Source of the DNA: Grimontia kaedaensis
GTDB lineage: Bacteria; Pseudomonadota; Gammaproteobacteria; Enterobacterales; Vibrionaceae
Length of the DNA stretch: 64,000 bases
NCBI RefSeq assembly: GCF_023746615.1
Contig: NZ_CP082275.1
Span: 1,860,001 to 1,924,000 of the forward strand
Direction: 5' to 3'
Every line of letters begins with the position of its first letter. Within the stretch, counting starts at the first letter, position 1. Positions 57,477 to 64,000 of the stretch are shown one piece after another. The notes under the pieces are model-generated. The model had not been told where the DNA came from. It saw only the letters and a list, made by a program, of their open reading frames with translations, and did no database searches. Made by a program: the position numbers and the translations under genes.

Positions 57477-58691
57477 ATGCATGTACTGAGATGTGCGTCA
57501 TGCGATCTGTTACTACATGAAATACCCGTTGCTCGAGGCTTTAGCGCTCGCTGCCCGCATTGTGGCACCAGAGTGATTAAGAACTCTTCGATAAGTTTAT
57601 CCGGTGAGTTAGCTATCGCACTCGCAGCGTTAGTTCTATTTGTCCCTGCCCAGCTTTACCCTTTAGTGACCATTAATCTGTTTGGAGTTCCTTTTTCTAC
57701 CACAGTGACAAGCGGTAGCATCATCCTATTGGATACCTTCCCTTTTGTTGGCAGTCTGGTCATCTTCTGCGTCGCTATCGCTCCTCTTTCCTTTTTACTC
57801 ACATTACTTAGCTCAAACCTTGCGCTTTATATCCGTAATGCCAAAGCGCTCAACTACAGCACCAGAGTGCTTAAATACATTCGGCACTGGGTCATGGTTG
57901 ATGTATTTCTCGTCAGCTTGGCAGTGGGTTGCTTTAAAGTACGTGATTTTGCGGAAGTCAGTGTTGACGCTGGACTTTTAAGCTTCGTCCTACTCCAGAT
58001 CTTAACCGCTGTTTTGCTATCTCGTGTTTCACCTAAGCGGTACTGGGACGCCTTTGGGGAAACAGACGAAGAGCGTAAAGAATCGATTGAAATTTGTGGA
58101 CAAGAAAGAGAACTCGCGTCTTGCAAACTTTGTGGATTAACTCAGCCAAGAAACCATGAGCACTGCACCCGCTGTGGCAGCAAGATGGAACACCGCGTCT
58201 ATCAGAGCATCCAGAAAACTTGGGCGTCACTGCTCGCCGCAGTTGTGTTTATCTTCCCAGCCAACTTCTATCCGATTTCGATTCTGCTGACGAATGGCAA
58301 AAGGCTTGAGGACACGATTTTTTCGGGTGTCGCTTCTCTCATTAAGCAGGGAATGTACGGCATCGCCATTATTATCTTCACGGCCAGTATTGTTGTGCCT
58401 GTGGCAAAAATCATTTGTCTGGCTTACATCCTGCTATGTATTCACTTCAAAGTGGAATCTGGCAGGAAGCTTAGGATGAAGTTATACCGGTTTGTTAAAT
58501 GGATTGGTAAGTGGTCAATGATGGATCTTTGCGTCATTGCCATCATGGTTTCCCTTATAGACCGCGGAAACCTTCTTGATTTCACACCAGGACCTGGTGC
58601 CATCGCCTTTGGGCTGGTTGTGGTACTCACTATGATTGCCGCGGAAAGTCTGGATTCTCGACTTATTTGGGACAAGTATGAGCAACGTTGA
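57477..58691 (+). CDS. letA: LetA (PqiA-family) inner-membrane protein
   Basis: A 404-residue inner-membrane partner of LetB in lipid transport across the envelope. Two zinc ribbons are visible: Cys6xxCys9 with Cys26xxCys29 at the N-terminus, and CKLCGLTQPRNHEHCTRCGSK near residue 216. Each precedes a set of about four membrane helices, the duplicated PqiA build. It overlaps letB by 14 bases. E. coli equivalent is YebS. Confidence 0.94.
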   Translation: MHVLRCASCDLLLHEIPVARGFSARCPHCGTRVIKNSSISLSGELAIALAALVLFVPAQLYPLVTINLFGVPFSTTVTSGSIILLDTFPFVGSLVIFCVAIAPLSFLLTLLSSNLALYIRNAKALNYSTRVLKYIRHWVMVDVFLVSLAVGCFKVRDFAEVSVDAGLLSFVLLQILTAVLLSRVSPKRYWDAFGETDEERKESIEICGQERELASCKLCGLTQPRNHEHCTRCGSKMEHRVYQSIQKTWASLLAAVVFIFPANFYPISILLTNGKRLEDTIFSGVASLIKQGMYGIAIIIFTASIVVPVAKIICLAYILLCIHFKVESGRKLRMKLYRFVKWIGKWSMMDLCVIAIMVSLIDRGNLLDFTPGPGAIAFGLVVVLTMIAAESLDSRLIWDKYEQR

Positions 58692-61302
58692 AGACTCACA
58701 AGTCAAAGACCCTGTCATTAGAAAAGATAAAAGCATCTCGCCGCTATGGATTTTCACTCTTTTGGCCTTTGTTTTGGCTGGCTGGTTACTTTACAAATCG
58801 GTTAATGAAGCCGGGGAGCGCATCGAAATTTACTTCACCGATGCTCAAGGAATTGAAGCCGGAAGAACAACGATCCGCTATCAAGGACTTGAAGTCGGTA
58901 TTATTCGTAAAGTCACCCTTTCCGATGATTTGAAAAGTATTTCGGCACAAGCAGAAATCTACCCTGAAGCAAAGAAAATTTTGCGTCAGAATACGGTTTT
59001 CTGGGTAGTAAGGCCACGTGCATCGATTACAGGCATAAGTGGTTTAGACGCCTTGGTAACGGGCAATTACATCGCGGTCCAGCCAGGCACAGGGGATGAA
59101 AGAGCAACGTTTGTCGCTGCTGATGAGCCGCCAGTAAATGCCTTTGGCGACGATGGTCTGCACATTCAGCTACAAGCGCCTGATTTGGGCTCACTGAGTG
59201 TAGGCTCTGGTGTTTACTATAAAAAAATCCGTGTTGGAGAGGTTATCGACTATCGCTTAACGACCGACAAACAAGGAGTGACACTGTCACTTAACATCAA
59301 AGATGAATATGCTAAGTTGGTGACCAAAAACACCAAATTTTGGAACGTAAGCGGCGTAGAAGCTGATATCGGCATCAGTGGTGTTGAGGTGAGCATTGAG
59401 AATCTAGCTTCTGTCATTGCTGGCGGGATCGCTTTCGACTCCCCACAAGACAGCACGCCAGCAGACCCGCTGGAAATATTCAATCTATACAGCTCAATCA
59501 ATGACACGGATCGTGGCATAGCGATTACGGTAGCTCTCCCTGATAACCATGGCATCACCAATCCAGAAGCCCCTATTCTTTTCCAAGGATTGGAAGTTGG
59601 TCGCCTGAGCGGTATTCAATTCAACAAAGACTTCAGTGGCACAGAAGCATCTGCCAATATCAATCCGTCAATGGCTTGGCTGTTAAAATCTGATAGCGAA
59701 TTTATTGTCGAGAAACCGGAAATCAGCCTCGCTGGAGTTAAGCGACTTTCCAACCTTATAACAGGTAACACCCTCACTATTAAGCCAGGGCAAGGCAAAG
59801 ATTCAGATGTATTTTCAGCCAAAACAGAAAGCGACTTGGTGGTTGAAGATCCACGCTCATTGATTGTAACCGTCAAATCTGAAACCAGTTGGGGCTTAAA
59901 AGAAGGCACCAAAGTTCTTTACCGTGGCGTTCAAGTGGGTTTTGTGAAAGGCACAGTGCTAAGTGATCGGGAGGTGAAGCTAGAGTTGGTGGTTTACCCG
60001 GATTACAAGCATCTGGTCAAGAGCGGCTCTAAATTCTTTATCCTTGGCGGTGCAACTGGGCAAATCAACTCTGAAGGCATTGAGTTCAGCGTCCCTACTG
60101 TTGCACAAATGGTGGAACCCGCCATTAGCTTCACAAGCGCTGGCGAAGCCAAGCCACGCGACGAATACACCTTGTTCAAGTCTGACATTCAAGCCCGCAA
60201 TGCGCTGAATGCGAAAAAAGGCTTCCAAAGCTTCACACTGATCGCCTACAAACTGCCTTCTGTTTCCGAAGGCAGCCCGGTCATGTACAAAAACTTCACA
60301 GTGGGTAAGGTAAAAAGCTTTGAGCTCACCAAATCGCGTATTGAAGTTACTGTTCAGGTTGAAAACCGCTATCGCCACTTAGTGACAAACAACACTGTCT
60401 TCTGGAATCACTCTGGTGTTGATATTGAAGCTGGCTTGAGTGGCGTAAAAATTGATACAGGATCACTCAAATCAATTGTCTCTGGCGGCATCTCTTTTGG
60501 TGATATAACCGGTATCGAAAACCGCAGTGGCAACGACTGGAAGCTCTATGACAGCCTGACCGACGCTCAAAGCTATGGCTTGAAACTCACCTTCTCCGCT
60601 GATGATGCCAGTGGCCTGTCTAAGGGCAGTAAGATTAAGTTCCAAGGCGTTGATGTAGGTGAGGTAACCACACTTTCACCAGCTTTCCAAACTGAAGGGG
60701 TAACCATTAAAGCAATGGTATACCCAGAGTTTGCAGGACAGCTTGCACGCGCGACCAGCTACTTTTGGGTTGCTCAGCCATCATTGAGTCTCACGAAAAC
60801 AGAGAACCTGGATTCCCTGTTCGGCTCCTACATTTCAGTGGTTCCAGGCAAAGGTGAAAAACGCGATAACTTCCAACTGCACAAATCTGCGGAATACTCA
60901 GGCGGCTTGTCTTTGATTCTGGAAAGCGAAAACCGCGGTTCCGTGGCCGTCGGCACCCCAATTCTTTTCCGTGACTTCGAAGTTGGGGCCGTGACCAACG
61001 TGCGTCTGGGCCGATTTGCAGATCGTGTTCTGATTGAAGTGAAAATCAGTGATGATTACAAACATCTGGTGCGCAACAATACCGTCTTCTGGAATCAATC
61101 AGGCGTCGATGTTTCAATCGGCATTACGGGTGCCAATATCCGCAGCGGTACGCTGGAAAGCATTCTCAAAGGAGGAATTGCTTTTGCGACGCCTCCTGGA
61201 GACAAACTGGCTAAGCCGGCGCGCTCTGACCAACACTACCTGTTGCACAAGACGCCAGAAGAAGAATGGACGTCATGGCGCACAGCAATTCCATACTTCT
61301 AA
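58678..61302 (+). CDS. letB: LetB (YebT) multi-MCE-domain lipid transport tunnel protein
   Basis: Start at ATG 58678 (MSNVEDSQVKD), overlapping letA, gives 874 residues, the size of E. coli LetB (877), which has seven MCE domains. One N-terminal membrane helix (about 22-40) is followed by repeated MCE units, each opening with a motif like TTIRYQGLEVGIIRKV, VYYKKIRVGEV, ILFQGLEVGRL, VLYRGVQVGFV, VMYKNFTVGKV, IKFQGVDVGEV and ILFRDFEVGAV. That makes seven units. They stack into a tunnel between the membranes. matS site 6 lies inside at 59278. Confidence 0.95.
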   Translation: MSNVEDSQVKDPVIRKDKSISPLWIFTLLAFVLAGWLLYKSVNEAGERIEIYFTDAQGIEAGRTTIRYQGLEVGIIRKVTLSDDLKSISAQAEIYPEAKKILRQNTVFWVVRPRASITGISGLDALVTGNYIAVQPGTGDERATFVAADEPPVNAFGDDGLHIQLQAPDLGSLSVGSGVYYKKIRVGEVIDYRLTTDKQGVTLSLNIKDEYAKLVTKNTKFWNVSGVEADIGISGVEVSIENLASVIAGGIAFDSPQDSTPADPLEIFNLYSSINDTDRGIAITVALPDNHGITNPEAPILFQGLEVGRLSGIQFNKDFSGTEASANINPSMAWLLKSDSEFIVEKPEISLAGVKRLSNLITGNTLTIKPGQGKDSDVFSAKTESDLVVEDPRSLIVTVKSETSWGLKEGTKVLYRGVQVGFVKGTVLSDREVKLELVVYPDYKHLVKSGSKFFILGGATGQINSEGIEFSVPTVAQMVEPAISFTSAGEAKPRDEYTLFKSDIQARNALNAKKGFQSFTLIAYKLPSVSEGSPVMYKNFTVGKVKSFELTKSRIEVTVQVENRYRHLVTNNTVFWNHSGVDIEAGLSGVKIDTGSLKSIVSGGISFGDITGIENRSGNDWKLYDSLTDAQSYGLKLTFSADDASGLSKGSKIKFQGVDVGEVTTLSPAFQTEGVTIKAMVYPEFAGQLARATSYFWVAQPSLSLTKTENLDSLFGSYISVVPGKGEKRDNFQLHKSAEYSGGLSLILESENRGSVAVGTPILFRDFEVGAVTNVRLGRFADRVLIEVKISDDYKHLVRNNTVFWNQSGVDVSIGITGANIRSGTLESILKGGIAFATPPGDKLAKPARSDQHYLLHKTPEEEWTSWRTAIPYF
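59278..59290. other. matS site 6 (MatP binding)
   Basis: GTGACACTGTCAC matches GTGACRNYGTCAC exactly, inside letB, and is identical to site 3. Confidence 0.85.
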
Positions 61303-61436
61303 TTACGGTCGGATAAAAGCAGGCGCGGGTATTAACCCGCGCTTTTTTATTTAACCAACCTCTGTTCTTACTGGTTTCTGGACTCTATTCCTTTTACACT
61401 TCGCAATTCAGTAAACGCCAGCAAGAGACCTTTCAG

Positions 61437-62867
61437 GTGCATCCAAACATCAAGATCCCAGAACCGTTCCTAAACCAGATTGAACAGATTCTGCCTTCCC
61501 ACCTTTCAATGACCGATTTTGTTGAGGCGTGTAAACGCCCTCTTCGTAGAAGCCTTCGCGTGAATACGCTAAAAATCTCGGTGGAAGATTTTCTTGAACG
61601 TGCCAACGAAAAAGGCTGGAAGCTTTCTCCCGTACCTTGGTGCGATAACGGTTTTTGGCTGGATGACTACGACGAGGATACGGTTCCTCTAGGCAACACT
61701 GCTGAGCATATGGCTGGTTTGTTTTACATTCAGGAAGCCAGCTCAATGTTGCCCGTCACAGCGCTGCTAGAAAACGACATCGAGCTAAACCGAGTTTTGG
61801 ATATGGCCGCAGCGCCGGGTTCCAAAACCACCCAAATTGCCGCCGTGCTCAACAACGAAGGCCTTTTGGTTGCCAACGAATACTCAGCAAGCCGAGTTAA
61901 GGTATTGCACGCTAACCTACTTCGTTGTGGCGTCGTAAATTCCGCCCTGACAAACTACGATGGCCGCGTATTTGGGGATTGGTTGCCAGAGACCTTTGAT
62001 GCTATTTTGCTGGACGCTCCATGCTCCGGCGAAGGCACAATTCGCAAAGATGCAGACGCATTCAGTAACTGGAGTCTTGAATCTGTTCAGGACATATCGA
62101 ATACACAGCGCGATTTAATTGTTAGTGCCTTCCATGCTTTGAAACCGGGTGGCACCATGGTTTATTCGACATGCACACTAAACCATGATGAAAACCAGCA
62201 CATCTGCCATTTTATTAAAGACACCTTTGGTGAAGCTGTTGAATTCCAACCGCTCAATGAGCTTTTTGAAGGTGCCGATGCGGCTTGTACAGAGGAAGGC
62301 TTCCTGCATGTATTCCCGCAGATTTTTGACAGTGAAGGCTTCTTTGTCGCTCGACTGAAAAAAACAGAAAGCGTCGGATCTGAAATGGTGAAAAAACGCC
62401 CTCGTAAGTTCCCGTTCCAAAAAGCCAAACCCAAAGAGGCCGACGACGTCTTAAAATCACTGGATGAAACGCTGGGGCTTTCTATTCCTCATTCTTCCAA
62501 TGTTTGGATACGTGATAAAGAAGTGTGGATTTTCCCAGAGCAGGTGGAAGGCATTCTTCCAGAAATCAAATTTGACCGCATTGGTTTAAAGCTCGCTGAA
62601 TCGCACAAAAAGGGTTATCGCTGGCAACACGAAACCATCATGGCATTAGCGAAAGGCAATGAGCCGAAGTGTATTGAGCTTTCAGTAGAAGACGCTAAAG
62701 AATGGTATATGGGCCGGGATATTCGACCAGAAGGCCTTATCGGTTCAGGTGAAGTCATTGTCTGTTATCGCCGTCAACCCATTGGCATTGGTAAATGGGT
62801 TAGCAATCGAATCAAAAATGGCCTTCCAAGAGAGTTAGTTAGAGACGTCAATTTATTTATCCAGTAG
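61437..62867 (+). CDS. rsmF: 16S rRNA m5C1407 methyltransferase RsmF
   Basis: A 476-residue RsmF/NSUN-family enzyme that methylates C1407 of 16S rRNA. It starts with GTG at 61437 (MHPNIKIPEPFLNQIEQILP), matching the family N-terminus; the ribosome site is weak. The SAM site is LDMAAAPGSKTTQ, with LDAPCSGEGTIRKD and the second catalytic cysteine in MVYSTCTLNHDENQ. The C-terminal PUA-like domain runs from about 320 on. The letA-letB-rsmF order is that of E. coli yebS-yebT-rsmF. Confidence 0.95.
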   Translation: MHPNIKIPEPFLNQIEQILPSHLSMTDFVEACKRPLRRSLRVNTLKISVEDFLERANEKGWKLSPVPWCDNGFWLDDYDEDTVPLGNTAEHMAGLFYIQEASSMLPVTALLENDIELNRVLDMAAAPGSKTTQIAAVLNNEGLLVANEYSASRVKVLHANLLRCGVVNSALTNYDGRVFGDWLPETFDAILLDAPCSGEGTIRKDADAFSNWSLESVQDISNTQRDLIVSAFHALKPGGTMVYSTCTLNHDENQHICHFIKDTFGEAVEFQPLNELFEGADAACTEEGFLHVFPQIFDSEGFFVARLKKTESVGSEMVKKRPRKFPFQKAKPKEADDVLKSLDETLGLSIPHSSNVWIRDKEVWIFPEQVEGILPEIKFDRIGLKLAESHKKGYRWQHETIMALAKGNEPKCIELSVEDAKEWYMGRDIRPEGLIGSGEVIVCYRRQPIGIGKWVSNRIKNGLPRELVRDVNLFIQ

Positions 62868-62900
62868 ACGATCCTTAAATTCTCAACCATGAAACGCCGA

Positions 62901-62970
62901 AAGAGCCTAGCGCCAACTAAATTTTGAAGTGTTACAAATCTCCATTTAAACCAGTTAGCGCAAGGCTCTT
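62901..62970. repeat. Long imperfect inverted repeat after rsmF
   Basis: AAGAGCCTAGCGCCAACT (62901-62918) pairs with AGTTAGCGCAAGGCTCTT (62953-62970) at 16 of 18 positions, with a 34-base AT-rich loop. It lies 33 bases after rsmF and just before its terminator. It may be a small repeat element or an RNA processing structure. Confidence 0.7.
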
Positions 62971-62986
62971 ACGAGCCATTCCCCTA

Positions 62987-63020
62987 AGCCCGGAACAGGA
63001 ATCGTTCCGGGCTCTTTTTT
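62987..63020 (+). terminator. rsmF terminator
   Basis: AGCCCGGAAC-N7-GTTCCGGGCT followed by CTTTTTTTT. Confidence 0.93.
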
Positions 63021-63052
63021 TCTGACACTCTTCACATAAGATCAGTCACAAA

Positions 63053-63074
63053 AAAGGCCGCTTACGCGACCTTT
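63053..63074 (-). terminator. cvfB terminator
   Basis: AAAGGCCGC and GCGACCTTT pair with one mismatch; a T-run follows on the minus strand. Confidence 0.7.
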
Positions 63075-63096
63075 GTTTAAATGCTCTCGACCTATA

Positions 63097-63948
63097 TTAC
63101 TTGATCAGGTAGATACCATCTTTCTCGATGCGTATTCTGCGCTCTTTGTACAGCCCACCGATAGTTTTCTTGAAGGTAGCCTTACTGGTGCGGAATAGCT
63201 CAAAAATCTGATCCGGGCTGCTCTTGTCATTCACTGGCAGAAACCCACCTTTGCGGTCCAGCGTGCGAACAATCTTCTCTGAAAGATCATCCACTTTGCC
63301 TTTGCCCAGTTTTTGCAGTGACAAGTCAATCTTACCGTCTTCTCGAATCTGCTTGATATATGCCTTCAGATTTTTACCGATAAATAGCTTGCCAAATACT
63401 TCTGATTTAAACAGCAGACCCCAGTGAGCATCATTAACGGCGCACTTGTATCCCAGCTCAGTCTCTTCTGCCACGGTTACGTGTACCTGATCGCCCTTCT
63501 TGTAGCGTGCAGGGGTTTTGTCGAGAAACTTATTAAACTTAGTCGAACCAACGATACGCCCTGATGCGTTATCAACGTACAGGAAAACCAGGTAGTCTCT
63601 TCCTTCCTGCATTTTAATACGCTGCTCACTGAACGGAACCAAAAGGTCTTTGGGCAGACCCCAATTCAAAAATGCGCCAACACGTGTGGTGCTTACACAT
63701 TGCAGCTTTGCAAATTGTCCAACCTGCGCCAATGGCTTCTCAGTTGTCGCAATCACATCGTCTTCAGAGTCAAAGTAGATGAACACTTCAATTTCATCGC
63801 CAATTTTAGTGCCTTTTGGCACATAGCGTTTTGGCAGGAGGATATTGCCGTACTCATGCCCACCGTCGACAAATACGCCGAACTCAACTTCTTTCACCAC
63901 GGTAAGATGGTTCAACTGACCGATTTTAATCATTGATGCGTTGCTCAT
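63097..63948 (-). CDS. cvfB: CvfB/YitL-family S1 RNA-binding protein
   Basis: A 283-residue cytoplasmic protein with tandem S1-type RNA-binding domains (about 5-65, 75-140 and 150-215) and a C-terminal winged-helix domain (SPDQIFELFRTSKATFKKTIGGLYKERRI). It begins MIKIGQLNHLTVVKEVEFGVFVDGG after a short leader. Staphylococcal CvfB affects virulence gene expression; the role in vibrios is not defined. The start may be the ATG at 63948 or the methionine five residues later. Confidence 0.88.
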   Translation of the reverse strand: MSNASMIKIGQLNHLTVVKEVEFGVFVDGGHEYGNILLPKRYVPKGTKIGDEIEVFIYFDSEDDVIATTEKPLAQVGQFAKLQCVSTTRVGAFLNWGLPKDLLVPFSEQRIKMQEGRDYLVFLYVDNASGRIVGSTKFNKFLDKTPARYKKGDQVHVTVAEETELGYKCAVNDAHWGLLFKSEVFGKLFIGKNLKAYIKQIREDGKIDLSLQKLGKGKVDDLSEKIVRTLDRKGGFLPVNDKSSPDQIFELFRTSKATFKKTIGGLYKERRIRIEKDGIYLIK

Positions 63949-64000
63949 TGGTTTTCTAACTGATGCGCAGTATACGAGATTTACACCGTGATGGTTGAAG

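Noticed and set aside
1..64000. CRISPR arrays, tRNA, rRNA or carboxysome genes
   Set aside because: No regularly spaced repeats, no cloverleaf or rRNA-like sequence and no shell-protein or CsoS-like frames were found in a by-eye reading.

Overview
The window is chromosomal DNA from a member of the Vibrionaceae (gammaproteobacteria). Conserved blocks show this: ccoNOQ beside a FIST protein/hybrid kinase pair, then matP-lonB-fabA-rmf, uup-rlmKL, zapC-pyrD-gdhB, pepN-pncB and prc-proQ-msrC, letAB-rsmF. As I recall it, this is the order around the dif1 terminus of Vibrio cholerae chromosome 1. The genus cannot be fixed from the sequence; an Enterovibrio/Grimontia/Photobacterium-like vibrio is only a guess. 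No rRNA, tRNA or CRISPR was seen.

The window spans the replication terminus. A dif site that is almost letter-perfect (XerC arm, TGTATA centre, XerD arm) lies at 17844-17871. Six exact copies of the MatP-binding matS motif occur (6197, 7100, 10205, 31810, 39278, 59278), and MatP itself is encoded at 30783-31232. FtsK-orienting KOPS octamers point toward dif from both sides.

Left of dif (1-17615): cbb3 oxidase genes (partial ccoQ, ccoO, ccoN), two unknown genes, then a FIST (NosP-like) protein overlapping a VpsS/NahK-like hybrid histidine kinase. After these comes a Calvin-Benson cluster in two divergent arms. The minus arm holds form I RuBisCO cbbL-cbbS, its activase cbbQ-cbbO and the regulator cbbR. 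The plus arm holds cbbA (aldolase), cbbP (phosphoribulokinase), cbbF (fructose bisphosphatase) and an inositol-monophosphatase-like phosphatase. Both arms leave one 400-base control region with a LysR-type palindrome. There are no carboxysome genes. The remaining sugar-phosphate enzymes would have to come from central metabolism. Such a set is unusual in a vibrio, and it sits immediately beside dif, where V. cholerae carries RTX/CTX elements.

Right of dif (17872-30000) is accessory DNA. It holds a small phage-like operon, an AT-rich HNH-nuclease/zinc-ribbon pair bounded by terminators, a cytochrome, an outer-membrane barrel, a chemoreceptor and small enzymes. It also holds a marine-type sortase with its VIT/vWA substrate. 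Exact 17-base direct repeats flank the sortase pair, and one repeat abuts a decapitated RtcR-like regulator.

From 30 kb to the end is core genome: chromosome organisation (matP), lipid synthesis (fabA), ribosome hibernation (rmf), rRNA methylation (rlmKL, rsmF), division (zapC), pyrimidine and NAD synthesis (pyrD, pncB), glutamate catabolism (gdhB), peptidases (pepN, prc, lonB), RNA chaperone (proQ), envelope lipid transport (letAB) and cvfB. A 266-base MITE-like element with 21-base terminal inverted repeats sits directly in front of pncB.
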